Shown one piece after another: positions 10,189-19,957 of a stretch of DNA of 64,000 nucleotides. Positions within the stretch are counted from its first letter, which is position 1, and every line of letters starts with the position of its first letter. The notes under the pieces were generated by a model. It saw only the letters and a program-made list of their open reading frames with translations. It was not told where the DNA came from and searched no databases. The position numbers and the translations under genes are program-made. The stretch covers positions 141,044 through 205,043 of the forward strand of contig NZ_JAMB01000005.1 in the NCBI RefSeq assembly GCF_000521805.1, given 5' to 3'. Source of the DNA: Marinomonas ushuaiensis DSM 15871 (GTDB lineage: Bacteria > Pseudomonadota > Gammaproteobacteria > Pseudomonadales > Marinomonadaceae).

Positions 10189-10629
10189 TTAAATGATAGT
10201 AACAAGTGGTTGATCAAATTCAACTGGCTCGCCGTCTTCAACAAGAATAGCGCCAATTGTGCCAGATTTATCGGCTTCAATTTGGTTCATCATTTTCATT
10301 GCTTCTACGATACAAATAGTATCGCCAGCATTTACTTTTTGCCCAACTTCGATGAAGGCTTTAGCGCCTGGAGCAGATGACTTGTAGTAAGTACCAACCA
10401 TTGGAGAGTTAACCGTATGCCCTAAAACTGCTACAGGTGCTTCAGGAGCCGCAGCAGAAGCGACAGGCGCTGCAGCAGGAGCTGCCATTACAGGAGCTGC
10501 CATTTGTGCCATAACAGGGGCACCACCACGACTGATTCGAACGGCTTCTTCGCCTTCTTTGATTTCGATCTCGTAGACGTTAGATTCTTCTAAAAGCTCA
10601 ATCAGTTTTTTAATTTTACGAATGTCCAT
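10189..10629 (-). CDS. accB: Biotin carboxyl carrier protein of acetyl-CoA carboxylase
   Basis: Carrier that holds the biotin shuttled between AccC and the carboxyltransferase. The 146-residue protein has a conserved N-terminal helix region ([15 protein letters not shown]), an Ala/Pro-rich hinge (about 37-67) and a biotinyl domain containing the EAMKM motif; the lysine to be biotinylated is Lys112. It leads the accB-accC operon. In Pseudomonas aroQ lies just upstream of accB; here that position holds about 240 non-coding bases before dsbD. Confidence 0.97.
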   Translation of the reverse strand: MDIRKIKKLIELLEESNVYEIEIKEGEEAVRISRGGAPVMAQMAAPVMAAPAAAPVASAAAPEAPVAVLGHTVNSPMVGTYYKSSAPGAKAFIEVGQKVNAGDTICIVEAMKMMNQIEADKSGTIGAILVEDGEPVEFDQPLVTII

Positions 10630-10804
10630 GGTTACTCTCTTCTGTCAATATTAATGATTCAGTGACTTCATTGATCACTGACTATTATAAACTTGGTCGC
10701 TTTATACATCATTGTGTAAACAGAGCTATTTTTAAAAAATAGAAATGTAAAAGCTTGTAGGCCGAAATTATCGATAAAAAGCGGGATATTGTCCAGTTAT
10801 GCAG

Positions 10805-10834
10805 TAAAAAAACCTATAAATGTTCGTATAGGTT
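10805..10834 (-). terminator. Intrinsic terminator of dsbD
   Basis: Stem AACCTATA / TATAGGTT with an 8-base loop, followed on the minus strand by a run of seven T residues. It lies 38 bases past the dsbD stop, so dsbD and accBC are separate transcription units. The remaining bases up to accB (10835-10872 and 10630-10804) show no gene. Confidence 0.75.
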
Positions 10835-10872
10835 ATTTTTTGCTCTCTTGTAAACTTTTATTTATGTCAGTA

Positions 10873-12750
10873 CTAATGACTGACAATATAGTTTAAGCGT
10901 CCAATTATTTCTGCTTTAGTTGGCTCTCCTATTAAAGAGAGTTCTTTGAGTTCGATGCCTTTAGTGTCTAGGAAAACTAACGAAGGTGGTCCGAACAAAT
11001 TAAATTTTTTCATAAGAGCTTGGTTTGCAGCTGAGTTTTCTGTCACATCAACTCTGATTAATTGAACGCTGTTAAGTAAAGGTCGGATTTCTGCTGACAC
11101 AAGCATTTCTTCTACGACTTTACAGCTAATACACCAATCTGCGTATAAATCCAACAGAATAGGGCGGTTGTCTTGATTAGCAATAATGGTGTCCAATTCC
11201 TCTAAACTTGTGATGCTTGCATTGAATATTGGTGTTTCTTGAGTCGTACTAACCGATGACGCTGACGCGAATTTTTTCAATGGTTCGGTCAGAGTGGTAT
11301 TTCCCATGGCACCACCTAGCAACTGAATACAACCGACAATTAAAAAGCTTAACGCGAAAAACCAGCGAACAGGGTGTGATATACCGCTGTTATTTCGGTG
11401 AATAAAGTAGCTACTGATGGCGATTGCCAAAGCGCCCCATAAATACAAATGACTCTCTAAAGGTAGCCAACGAGTCACTAACCAAATAGAAACCGCCAGT
11501 AAACCAAACCCCATAAACACTTTAATATCTTGTAGCCATTCGCCGTTTTTGGGTAATACTTTAGGGCCGAATAATCCGACTAATAGCAAAGGTACACCCA
11601 TTCCAAGCGCCATGATGAATAGCATGATTGCGCCATACCAAGCATCACCTTGGCTACTGATATAAAGTAACGTCCCTGCTAATGGAGCTGAAACACAAGG
11701 GGAAACAATTAAAGTTGCTAAAACACCGGCTAAAAAAACACTACCTGTTGATTGCCATGTGGATCCTGTGTTGCTAGTCGATGACTGTAGCTTTTGTTGC
11801 CAAGAGGAAGGTAGCTTGAGTTCATAAACGCCAAACATAGAAAGAGCCAACAGTACAAATAAAAACGCACTGACCGCCAATAGAATGGGGTTTTGTAATT
11901 GAGCTTGTAGATTTAATTGAGTGCCAAAAATACCGACTAAACCGCCAATCGCAGCATACGTTAGTGCCATCGCTAATACATAAATCAGACTGTAATAAAA
12001 AGCACCTAATTTGGAACGGCGAGTACCAACAACAATTGCGCTGACGATAGGTACCATAGGTAAGACGCAAGGCGTAAAAGATAATAATAAACCTAAGCCA
12101 AATAACACACTGACAGTCGTCCAAAAACTACTTGTATCAATCAGCTTACTAACGGACTGAGCTTCAGACAGGGGAATGTTATTAACAGAAACACGGTTTG
12201 CAGGCGTTTGGTTTGCAGTATCACTATTTATCGTAGAACTCGCCGCTGGTTGGGTTGCCAATGCCTGAGAAGCTAATGCCTCTTGAGACAATAAAGGAAC
12301 CGTAAAATCAATTGATACTTTTTGCGGCGCATAGCATAAGCCTGCATCGGCGCAGCCTTGGTAACCTAAAATCGCATTTATCTTTGTTCCAGCAGGAAGA
12401 TTGATATCGTAATAAATAGGCAAAGTGACTTGGTTTCGATAGGTAGTTACTAAGCCAAAATAAGGATCTTGTTTTGTTTTTCCTTGAGGAAATGGCGCGA
12501 AATGCAATTTGTCCGCGTCTTTACCAGACAAAGTAAATTGTTCTTGGTATAAATAGTAACCATCATGTATTTGCCATTCAGCGATGAATTTACCGTCTTC
12601 AGGGTCAGAAAGAGCAAGCTGAAAGGCCTGTTCTACAGGAAGGAAGTCAGGTTCTGAAATTTTAGACGTTGGCCCAAAGGTAAATGCTTGGGTTGTGCTG
12701 TGAACCAGTAATAAAAGTAGTAAGGTAAATAAGCGCATAGATATCTTCAA
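10873..12750 (-). CDS. dsbD: Thiol:disulfide interchange protein DsbD
   Basis: Inner-membrane reductant carrier that moves electrons from cytosolic thioredoxin to periplasmic proteins. Of 625 residues there is a signal peptide, a periplasmic N-terminal domain with the redox pair in CADAGLCY (about 133-140), eight membrane segments with the buried cysteines at FTPCVLPM and VSPCVSAPL, and a C-terminal thioredoxin domain with the CISC active site (WCISCK). All three redox domains are intact. It stands alone with its own terminator, divergent from the lipoprotein at 12855. Confidence 0.95.
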   Translation of the reverse strand: MKISMRLFTLLLLLLVHSTTQAFTFGPTSKISEPDFLPVEQAFQLALSDPEDGKFIAEWQIHDGYYLYQEQFTLSGKDADKLHFAPFPQGKTKQDPYFGLVTTYRNQVTLPIYYDINLPAGTKINAILGYQGCADAGLCYAPQKVSIDFTVPLLSQEALASQALATQPAASSTINSDTANQTPANRVSVNNIPLSEAQSVSKLIDTSSFWTTVSVLFGLGLLLSFTPCVLPMVPIVSAIVVGTRRSKLGAFYYSLIYVLAMALTYAAIGGLVGIFGTQLNLQAQLQNPILLAVSAFLFVLLALSMFGVYELKLPSSWQQKLQSSTSNTGSTWQSTGSVFLAGVLATLIVSPCVSAPLAGTLLYISSQGDAWYGAIMLFIMALGMGVPLLLVGLFGPKVLPKNGEWLQDIKVFMGFGLLAVSIWLVTRWLPLESHLYLWGALAIAISSYFIHRNNSGISHPVRWFFALSFLIVGCIQLLGGAMGNTTLTEPLKKFASASSVSTTQETPIFNASITSLEELDTIIANQDNRPILLDLYADWCISCKVVEEMLVSAEIRPLLNSVQLIRVDVTENSAANQALMKKFNLFGPPSLVFLDTKGIELKELSLIGEPTKAEIIGRLNYIVSH

Positions 12751-12854
12751 TTAGGTGGAGGTGTCGTTCTAATAGAGAACGTATATTTCATCACGTTCAT
12801 TGTTGGATGTAGACTACCAATCCATTTTTAAGTTGCCAATCACAAGGGGATAAA

Positions 12855-13697
12855 TTGAATAAAAATCTCGTTTCTTTTCTTTTTGTTGTGCTTTTAACCA
12901 CTGGGTGCCAGCAAAATGTCGCACCATCAGGTGAAAATTCGCCTGTATCAGAGGCTGCTATAACAGATGAAAATCACTTAACCAGCAGTGACACGACTGA
13001 ACCTCAAAGTTCTTTAGCAAGTAATGGTGGTAATACAACAGACAAGCTCGAAAGTCATAATACAGTTACATCAATAAAAAAACCGATAACATCTTATGAA
13101 CGAGTCACTCTTCATTTACTTGAGCAAGGTGAGCGCGCCTTAGCAGCGGAACATTTGCTCACACCAGTGGAAGACAATGCTAATCTGTATTTTCAAGCTG
13201 TATTAGGGCGTGACCCAGGTAACTTTAGAGCTACGCAAGGCATCGCCAGTATAGTGGATCTTTATACTGATTGGGCGTGGATTGCCGCCAAAGGTCAAGG
13301 CTATCAAAAAGCAGAACGATATTTAGCGAATGCTCGTTCGGTTAATCCTGAAGATCCTTTTATTGTCGAAATGACGTCTCGAATAACGGACCTAAAAACA
13401 CAGCGTCAGCGTACTGTAAATCAAGAGAAGAAAACGCTTGAGCCAGAGGTATTAAAAGAAGGGCAATATTTATTGCCAAAAACGCTTTTTAGTTTAACGG
13501 AAGATGAGATAATTGCAGAAATCCAGCCTATTATAGATGCAGTTTCGGAAACTGGGCAGTCAATAGAGATATACTGGCCGAACGATAAAGAAGCTCGTCT
13601 GATTTATCAGATTATTAATAGTCGTATTCCAGAATTCCGTGTGCGCGCGATGACATTTCATCGTGCAAGCAACATGGTCGAGTTACAACAAGATTAA
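12855..13697 (+). CDS. Outer-membrane-type lipoprotein with TPR-like region
   Basis: A 280-residue secreted protein with a lipobox LTTGC (Cys18), so it is expected to be lipid-anchored. A Ser/Thr-rich linker is followed by a helical TPR-like stretch (about 85-185, with AERYLANARSVNPEDP) and a C-terminal domain of about 75 residues. The start is TTG behind AAGGGGA. Twelve bases separate it from the DUF2333 gene, so the two are probably co-transcribed. The role is not known; TPR-like lipoproteins usually act in envelope assembly, which is only a guess here. Confidence 0.75.
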   Translation: MNKNLVSFLFVVLLTTGCQQNVAPSGENSPVSEAAITDENHLTSSDTTEPQSSLASNGGNTTDKLESHNTVTSIKKPITSYERVTLHLLEQGERALAAEHLLTPVEDNANLYFQAVLGRDPGNFRATQGIASIVDLYTDWAWIAAKGQGYQKAERYLANARSVNPEDPFIVEMTSRITDLKTQRQRTVNQEKKTLEPEVLKEGQYLLPKTLFSLTEDEIIAEIQPIIDAVSETGQSIEIYWPNDKEARLIYQIINSRIPEFRVRAMTFHRASNMVELQQD

Positions 13698-13709
13698 GGT
13701 AGGTCAACA

Positions 13710-14759
13710 ATGTCGTGGTTAACCGTTAAATTACAGCATTTGAAACAAAGTATTAATTTTTCAGGGCTGGGTAAAGTCGCTATGTACGCTGTATTGGTTA
13801 TTGCTGTGCTTCTTAGTTTCTTAGGGATGTATTGGAGCAGTGAACCAGATCAATTTGATGTTGTTGCAACCGCAAAAGAAAAAGCCGCAGAACGTGGCTA
13901 TCTTGATAACAGTAAAAAGTTAGTTGTTGGTTATACAACCGCAAGTACGCTACACACTATTATTGGAACTTTACTAGACAAACCAGGTGGTTTTATTACT
14001 AATGACCTTATGCCACCGGGTATCTTTATGGATAACATGCCAGCATGGGAATTCGGTGTTTTGGTTCAATCTAGAGACCTAGCCAGAGCCTTTCGAAAAG
14101 AGTTCAGCCGTTCACAATCTCAGTCCACCGAAGACGTGAATCTTAAAATTGCTGAGCCGCAGTTTAATTTTGATACCAAGAGTTGGGCGTTGCCATCCAG
14201 TGAAAGTGAATATCGTCGTGGCAATAAAGAACTCATGGAGTATCTGGATCGTTTAGCGGACACATCAAAAAATGACGCTCAATTTTACGCTCGTGCTGAC
14301 AACCTTTCAGATTGGCTATCAGATGTCAGTACACGTTTAGGCAGTCTGTCTCAGCGTCTTTCTGCCAGTGTGGCGAATGTGCGTGAAAATACTGATTTAG
14401 CAGGCGAGAAGAATGCTCGTCAAACAAGCGACACAGGTACCTATCAATACGTGAAAACGCCTTGGTCAAAAGTGGACGATGTATTTTATGAGGCGCGCGG
14501 CACCAGCTGGGCTTTAGTTCATATGCTTCGTGCAGTAGAGGTCGACTTCTTCTTTACCCTACAAGATAAAAACGCCCTTGTTAGTTTACGTCAAATCATT
14601 CGTGAATTAGAAGCAACACAAGCCAATATTTGGTCCCCAATGATTTTAAATGGTAGTGGTTTTGGTGTATTGGCAAACCATTCTCTCGTCATGGCGTCTT
14701 ACGTTTCTCGTGCTAACACCGCCATCATCGATCTACGCAGATTGCTTGAACAAGGTTAA
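13710..14759 (+). CDS. DUF2333 family membrane-anchored protein
   Basis: A 349-residue protein with one N-terminal membrane segment (about 22-42) and a large, probably periplasmic domain. The motif run GGFITNDLMPPGIFMDNMPAW and the later DDVFYEARGTSWALVH region are typical of the DUF2333 family, whose function is undetermined. Length agrees with the family. It lies 12 bases after the TPR-like lipoprotein, suggesting that both work at the cell envelope. Confidence 0.85.
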   Translation: MSWLTVKLQHLKQSINFSGLGKVAMYAVLVIAVLLSFLGMYWSSEPDQFDVVATAKEKAAERGYLDNSKKLVVGYTTASTLHTIIGTLLDKPGGFITNDLMPPGIFMDNMPAWEFGVLVQSRDLARAFRKEFSRSQSQSTEDVNLKIAEPQFNFDTKSWALPSSESEYRRGNKELMEYLDRLADTSKNDAQFYARADNLSDWLSDVSTRLGSLSQRLSASVANVRENTDLAGEKNARQTSDTGTYQYVKTPWSKVDDVFYEARGTSWALVHMLRAVEVDFFFTLQDKNALVSLRQIIRELEATQANIWSPMILNGSGFGVLANHSLVMASYVSRANTAIIDLRRLLEQG

Positions 14760-14821
14760 TCACTAAATAGTGTTAAGAAGCGCTGGAATAAAGTTATTAG
14801 TATTTGAGTAAAGGTATTGAT

Positions 14822-15310
14822 ATGGGGAATATTCGGACGGCAGGGTTAGACGATGCTCCCCATATACTTTCTATTTTTCAACTATGTGACCCTTTCGCAA
14901 GCAGCATCCAGCGAAATGATAATATCAGTCTTATTGATGTCATGGATTGGTTGGAAAGTGCCACAGACAAACACCCCATGCTTGTCTTTGAAGAAAATCA
15001 TAAGGTTATCGCTTGGTGTTCAATTGAGCCTTTTTATGGTTTACCCGCCTTTGACTGTGCCTCAGAAATAAGCCTTTATGTTTTGCCTGAATGGCAAGGC
15101 TGTGGTATCGGAACACGAATTTTTCAATATCTAGAAAACCACCGAAATCAGATTGGCTTTACACATCTTATCGCTTACATCTACAGCAGTAACCTCAATA
15201 GCCAAGGTTTCTTTAAACGCCAAGGGTTTGATGAATGGGGGTTGTTACCGAATATCGCACAAGACGAATACATTAAAGAAGATGTCTGCCTTCTTGGGCG
15301 AGAGTTTTAG
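14822..15310 (+). CDS. GNAT family N-acetyltransferase
   Basis: About 162 residues with a GNAT fold: an N-terminal strand IRTAGLDDAPHI, the central strand SEISLYVLPEWQGCGIGTRIFQYL carrying the acetyl-CoA-binding Q/R-x-x-G-x-G/A loop (QGCGIG), and the C-terminal segment NLNSQGFFKRQGFDEWG. The family resembles phosphinothricin-type acetyltransferases, but the substrate cannot be told from sequence. I chose the ATG at 14822 behind AAAGG; a TTG 18 bases upstream is in frame but lacks a ribosome site. Confidence 0.85.
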   Translation: MGNIRTAGLDDAPHILSIFQLCDPFASSIQRNDNISLIDVMDWLESATDKHPMLVFEENHKVIAWCSIEPFYGLPAFDCASEISLYVLPEWQGCGIGTRIFQYLENHRNQIGFTHLIAYIYSSNLNSQGFFKRQGFDEWGLLPNIAQDEYIKEDVCLLGREF

Positions 15311-15604
15311 TTTAATTTTTCTTTTTCTTTTTAAGTCGACTCTCCTTTAAGTTTTTCTAACTAATTTCTATCCATATCTCTCACTTTATTGAAGTTGCCA
15401 TTCCTTAGTTGTTGGCGTTTAATGCCGCTCTTTAATATTAATGTTTTTTGCACCATGATTGTGCGATGATGCTGGTTATGGGAAATCAAATGCCTCAGTT
15501 ACCATTAAGACTAAAGAGTCAAAGTAGGGGCTTTTGAATAATACAAAGATGGCAGGTATACCTGATATCATAGAAAAACTATATGAATAGTTAATGAGGA
15601 AAGA

Positions 15605-16018
15605 ATGAAAACAAGACCAGAAATAACGATCTCTTCCTTAGATTCACAAAGACTGGAAGATCTCATCGATTCGTTACCCAAAGGCGGTGTTGCAGGTGTT
15701 AATGAGCTAGAAGAAGAGCTTGCACGCGCGACAGTTGTGGCGCCGAGAGAGGTTCCAGATAACATTGTTACTATGAATTCAACGGTGAGGTTTTTCGTTG
15801 AGTCGACAAATAAAGAATTTGAGTTGACCTTGGTGTATCCAAAAGACATGGATTCCAGCGGTAAAACCATTTCAATTTTAGCGCCAGTGGGCAGTGCATT
15901 GCTTGGTCTTGCTATTGGGAACGAGATCGAGTGGCCAAAACCGGGTGGTGGAAACTTGAAAATTAAAATTATTCAAATTACTTTCCAACCTGAGAGATCA
16001 GGTGAGTATCAGCTTTAA
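15605..16018 (+). CDS. rnk: Regulator of nucleoside diphosphate kinase, GreA-like
   Basis: A 137-residue protein of the Rnk family, related to transcript cleavage factors GreA/GreB and able to bind RNA polymerase. The N-terminal short coiled-coil (about 10-45) is followed by a GreA/B C-terminal-type beta domain with VTMNSTVRFF, ELTLVYPKDMD and SILAPVGSALLGLAIGNEI, the standard Rnk pattern. The protein is full length and ends with a strong terminator. The 294 bases upstream hold the promoter region; no gene is seen there. Confidence 0.93.
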   Translation: MKTRPEITISSLDSQRLEDLIDSLPKGGVAGVNELEEELARATVVAPREVPDNIVTMNSTVRFFVESTNKEFELTLVYPKDMDSSGKTISILAPVGSALLGLAIGNEIEWPKPGGGNLKIKIIQITFQPERSGEYQL

Positions 16019-16091
16019 ACCTAAATTCAGATAATAAGTATGGTGCAAACATTTCAAAGTTAAGTAAGCACTTGAACCTTATAAATAAATT

Positions 16092-16127
16092 AAAGGACGG
16101 CTCTAGTTAGAGCCGTCCTTTTTTTAT
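16092..16127 (+). terminator. Intrinsic terminator of rnk
   Basis: Stem AAAGGACGGCTCT / AGAGCCGTCCTTT with a 4-base loop, followed by a T run. It sits between the convergent rnk and aspartate-dehydrogenase-like genes and its flanking A run lets it work in both directions. Confidence 0.85.
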
Positions 16128-16180
16128 GTCGGTTGTCTATTTTTCATCTTCCTATGCTGATACGGAATTTTAAAAAATGG

Positions 16181-17017
16181 TTAGATTCCATAATGAATCG
16201 GAGATGATAAATTTCGTATGGATTTCACGATGGACAAGGGGACACCTGTACTGGTACTTGGGTTTTCTGGAGACGGTATGCCTTGGCAGTTCAGTTGCAG
16301 CTGACCCACTTCACTATCAAACTCAATAAGTGTGTTCATGATCAGGCTAATAGGGTCTGCGACTAATCTAACTTTTGTCTTGTCTAGACCAACGGTAGCA
16401 AGGGCCAACATGGCGCTGATGTTGCTGCTTTTCGGGAAAATGTTGGCGGCTTCACGAGCCGTTCCTTCAAAAAAACAGGTTGGTTCAGTAATGGCATCTA
16501 AATCGATTAGCTTTTCAGCGTGTGTGCCTTTCCAAGAAATAACGGGCTTCTCTTGTGTAATGAACACTTTCTTTACTTTAGATAACGAGGATGCAGACAT
16601 CCAATCCAAAGCGGGTAATGCGCCTGCGGACAATAGCATTTGTGCGCCAGATTGCTCTGCTGTTTGGGTGAAGGCGTCGAGTATGTCATCGTTGGTGAAC
16701 AGGCCAATGCTTGATACTAAAAGGTCGATGCCTTTTTCCAGTATGGTAATGCCGTATTGGTTTAGAGATTCTTGGCCAGCGGCTTCAATAACGATATCTG
16801 GCTTTGCATTAAAAAGTGCTTCGATATCGTCTGTGATTAACGATTTGAAATGACTGGATTGATCCTTGTTAATGGTTAGGTATTTTTCTTTATTTCGGCA
16901 GACTAAAGCAACGAGTTCCGCGTTGCCTGCTTCGCCTTTTTCGATGCAATTAGCTACATGGCCACCAATTGCGCCTAAACCAATAATGCCAACTTTTAAT
17001 CGAGTTTGTGATTTCAT
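16181..17017 (-). CDS. Aspartate dehydrogenase-like oxidoreductase (NadX family)
   Basis: NAD(P)-dependent enzyme of the L-aspartate dehydrogenase family, which converts aspartate and iminosuccinate/oxaloacetate. In 278 residues it shows a Rossmann start VGIIGLGAIGGHVA (about 9-22), VIEAAGQESL, LLSAGALPALDW and the family-specific segment GTAREAANIFPKSSNISAMLALATVGLDKTKVRLVADP (about 181-218). It is the last gene of a TRAP transporter operon on the minus strand (dctP, dctQ, dctM), so it may act on the imported organic acid. Substrate is inferred from family only. Confidence 0.82.
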   Translation of the reverse strand: MKSQTRLKVGIIGLGAIGGHVANCIEKGEAGNAELVALVCRNKEKYLTINKDQSSHFKSLITDDIEALFNAKPDIVIEAAGQESLNQYGITILEKGIDLLVSSIGLFTNDDILDAFTQTAEQSGAQMLLSAGALPALDWMSASSLSKVKKVFITQEKPVISWKGTHAEKLIDLDAITEPTCFFEGTAREAANIFPKSSNISAMLALATVGLDKTKVRLVADPISLIMNTLIEFDSEVGQLQLNCQGIPSPENPSTSTGVPLSIVKSIRNLSSPIHYGI

Positions 17018-17085
17018 TTTAATCCTTGAGTTGATGTAAAGAGCACCTTCTATGGAATAAGGTGCTCTTAAAAATTAGGTGACGG

Positions 17086-18360
17086 CTAAAAAAGGTAGCT
17101 AGGGATTGCCAAGCTAAGCCAAGGTATATAAGTGATGATCATTAGGCCGACGAGCAAGATGAGTAGGAAAGGAATACAGCCTTTGAATATTTCAAAAAGT
17201 CCCATTTTAGAAATACTAACGGCAACAAATAAGTTCAGCCCAACCGGTGGCGTGATCATACCGACAGAGTAGTTTACTAAATTAATAATCCCGAAATGCA
17301 CTGGGTCGATACCCACTTGTGCAGCGATTGGCGTCATTAATGGTGCTAAAACGATAATCGCGGAGGCGCTATCAAGGAAAAACCCAGCGACTAACATAAT
17401 AAGGTTTAGTAATGCGGTAATCGCAAAGGAAGAATCACTTAAAGACAAAACCGCATTGGCTAATGTTGATGGTGTTCCTGTAATGGTAAGCAACCATGAG
17501 AAAGCAGAAGCACCCGCTGTGATCAGCAACAAAGAGCCTGAGATTAAACCTGTGCTTTGCAGTATTTCCCATAAGTCTTTCGCGCTGACTTGCTTGTAAA
17601 TCACCATGCCGACAAACAATCCATAAAGGCAAGCGACTGCCGCGGATTCTGTTGCGGTGAATATTCCGCTGTAAATCCCGCCAAGCAGAATGACTGGAAG
17701 TCCCAAGCCCCAAGCCGAGCCTTTAAAAGCCGCTGAGATTTCTTTCAACGTAGGAAAAGGCGTTCTGGCGTATTGCTTCTTTTTTGAATAAATCATGCAG
17801 TAGATGATTAACATCCCGCCAAGCAAAAGGGCGGGTAATATGCCAGCGGCGAAAAGCTGACCAATACTGGTTGCGGTAACGGAACCATAAATGATTAAAG
17901 CGATACTTGGTGGAACAATTGGCCCTAAGGTGCCAGCGGTGGTCAGTAGTCCGATGGCAAAGCGTTTGCTGTAACCTGCTTCTACCAATGCTGGAAACAT
18001 GATGCTGCCAATGGCAACCACGGTTGCTGGGCTTGAGCCGGATATAGAGCCAAAGAACAGACAAGATAAAACAGCGGCAGAAGCCAGACCACCTGGTGCC
18101 CAACCGATTAACACTTGAGCTAGTTTAATGAGCCGAGTAGATAAGCCGCCAACTCGCATTAATTCAGCGGCTAAGATGAAAAATGGAATGGCCATTAATG
18201 AGAAATTGTTGATGCCTGAGAACATTCGCATAGGAACGATTGTCGGGTTCATAGCCCCCGCTAATTCCATGGAACCTATGACGGAAAAAGCCAATGAGCC
18301 ATAAATTGGTAAGCCAAGTAACAGCAGAATTAAAAACAGCGGAAGTAATAATGTAATCAT
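17086..18360 (-). CDS. TRAP transporter large permease (DctM type)
   Basis: Ion-motive-force-driven membrane subunit of a TRAP transporter, 424 residues with about twelve hydrophobic segments. Typical family stretches are visible: LLLLGLPIYGSLAFS, MAIPFFILAAELMRVGGL, GSISGSSPATVVAIGSIMFPAL and LNLIMLVAGFFLDSASAIIVLAPLM. It lies 38 bases downstream of the small permease and 68 bases upstream of the aspartate-dehydrogenase-like gene. The likely cargo is a dicarboxylate or amino acid, inferred from that neighbour. Confidence 0.93.
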   Translation of the reverse strand: MITLLLPLFLILLLLGLPIYGSLAFSVIGSMELAGAMNPTIVPMRMFSGINNFSLMAIPFFILAAELMRVGGLSTRLIKLAQVLIGWAPGGLASAAVLSCLFFGSISGSSPATVVAIGSIMFPALVEAGYSKRFAIGLLTTAGTLGPIVPPSIALIIYGSVTATSIGQLFAAGILPALLLGGMLIIYCMIYSKKKQYARTPFPTLKEISAAFKGSAWGLGLPVILLGGIYSGIFTATESAAVACLYGLFVGMVIYKQVSAKDLWEILQSTGLISGSLLLITAGASAFSWLLTITGTPSTLANAVLSLSDSSFAITALLNLIMLVAGFFLDSASAIIVLAPLMTPIAAQVGIDPVHFGIINLVNYSVGMITPPVGLNLFVAVSISKMGLFEIFKGCIPFLLILLVGLMIITYIPWLSLAIPSYLF

Positions 18361-18398
18361 AAAAGCCTCGGCTTTGGTGTGCGTGATAAATGTTTAAA

Positions 18399-18896
18399 TC
18401 AATTCTGTGGCTGGTTTTGTTCAGGCACTTTTTTAAATACTGAGTAGATGATTCCTGAGTAACGAAATATCTGAAGCAAAGCAGTAATTGGAATAAAGGC
18501 GTAAATCGCTGCAATTGGAATTCGTAAAGCAGGAGAAAGTTGCCCACGTGCCAAGGTGTTTAAAAACAAGCTGCCACCAAAGTAGAGAAGTGAAGCGGCG
18601 AAAATAATCCCTAAAATGGCTGCGACTAGATTGAACGTTGGTTTTAAACCCTTTGGAATGCACGACTTTAAGACGTCTACCGTAATGTGAGAACCTTTAC
18701 GAATACCAAGACTTGTACAAAGAAAGCTCATAGAAATAATCAAATAGAGAATGGCTTCTTCTGCCCAAAAGATGGAGTCATTCAGGACATATCTGAAAAA
18801 AACTTGGGTAATCGTGAGTATCGATGCAGTGGCAAGAATACTGGCGATTAAAAAGCCTTCGATGATGTCTAAATAGGTATTAATTTTTTCGAACAT
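18399..18896 (-). CDS. TRAP transporter small permease (DctQ type)
   Basis: A 165-residue membrane protein with four hydrophobic segments. The DctQ signature TQVFFRYVLNDSIFWAEEA (about 29-47) is present, followed by YLIISMSFLCTSLGIRKGSHITVD. It pairs with the large permease just downstream and the binding protein upstream, giving a complete three-part TRAP system in the order dctP, dctQ, dctM. Confidence 0.92.
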   Translation of the reverse strand: MFEKINTYLDIIEGFLIASILATASILTITQVFFRYVLNDSIFWAEEAILYLIISMSFLCTSLGIRKGSHITVDVLKSCIPKGLKPTFNLVAAILGIIFAASLLYFGGSLFLNTLARGQLSPALRIPIAAIYAFIPITALLQIFRYSGIIYSVFKKVPEQNQPQN

Positions 18897-18976
18897 ATTT
18901 TTCTCGGTGCGTATTTATTAGCCTTTGGGGGCTGAATACGCTGCCTTGCTTTAGGTTGTCAAGGCAGCGCTGGTCA

Positions 18977-19957
18977 TTAGTTCGACTCTATTTCAGCGTA
19001 CACAACATCAAGTAAATCTGATGTGATGGTTTCGCGGAACTCTTCGTGAACGGGTTGGCTGGCTTTAACGAAGGCAGCCATTTGCTCATCTGTCAATTCA
19101 GTTACTTTCGTGTGTTTCTTGATGTTCTCAAGAGCGGAAGCTTCCAGTTCATTGGTTAATTTACGAGACAGGTCACGGGCGTTATTGAAGGCTGTTGTCA
19201 TAACGGCTTGTAGGTCTTCTGGCAAAGAATCCCAAGCTTGTTTGTTCACAATAGCGGCGTAACCGTGGTAAGCGTTTGACGTCAGCGTCATGTACTTTTG
19301 TACTTCATAAAACTTCTTACTGGTGATGTTCGCGATAGGGTTTTCTTGCCCCTCGATAACGCTTTGCTGTAGACCATTATAAACCTCGGTATAAGCCATG
19401 GCTGTTGGGTTTGCATCAAAGTTGCGGTAAGTACTCAAAAGGATCGGCGACTGCATCGTTCTCATTTTGATGCCTTTAAGATCTTCTGGCTTTTCAATCG
19501 GGCGAACGTTGTTTGTCATATGACGGAAGCCTGCACCCCAGAAGTTTACGGCATGCATTTCATGGCCTTCTAACGTGTCTAGAATTTTACGACCCGCTGG
19601 ACCATCTAAAACTTTCATCATCAATTCTTGTGAAGGTAATAGGAAAGGCAAGTCTAGAATTTGTACTCTTGGCTCAAAGTTACCCAGTGTTGCGGTTGGT
19701 GGAATGGCAATTTGTACTATGTTCATTTGTAGCTGTTCGATGATTTCTACGTCGCCGCCTAATTGCGCTGCGGGTAGGACATTAATATTGATACGGCCAG
19801 CGGACTTTTCTTCAACCTCTTTTTCAAATGCTAAGGCGGCTTGTCCGTTAGGCGTGTTGTCGATTAGGACGTGAGCAAACGTGAAATTGTAATCCGCCGC
19901 GAAAGCGGATGATCCTAATAATAATGCCAATGTAGTGAGTAATGGTTTTTTCATCAT
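18977..19957 (-). CDS. TRAP transporter periplasmic substrate-binding protein (DctP type)
   Basis: Periplasmic solute receptor of 326 residues with a cleavable signal peptide ending SSAFA. It follows the DctP pattern: FTFAHVLIDNTPNGQAALAFEKEVEEKSAGRI, then AQLGGDVEIIEQLQ, GAGFRHMTNNVRPI and the carboxylate-contact region KGIKMRTMQSPI with the conserved arginine, and GLQQSVIEGQENPI. It heads the operon and is divergent from a LysR gene, its probable regulator. Confidence 0.93.
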   Translation of the reverse strand: MMKKPLLTTLALLLGSSAFAADYNFTFAHVLIDNTPNGQAALAFEKEVEEKSAGRININVLPAAQLGGDVEIIEQLQMNIVQIAIPPTATLGNFEPRVQILDLPFLLPSQELMMKVLDGPAGRKILDTLEGHEMHAVNFWGAGFRHMTNNVRPIEKPEDLKGIKMRTMQSPILLSTYRNFDANPTAMAYTEVYNGLQQSVIEGQENPIANITSKKFYEVQKYMTLTSNAYHGYAAIVNKQAWDSLPEDLQAVMTTAFNNARDLSRKLTNELEASALENIKKHTKVTELTDEQMAAFVKASQPVHEEFRETITSDLLDVVYAEIESN

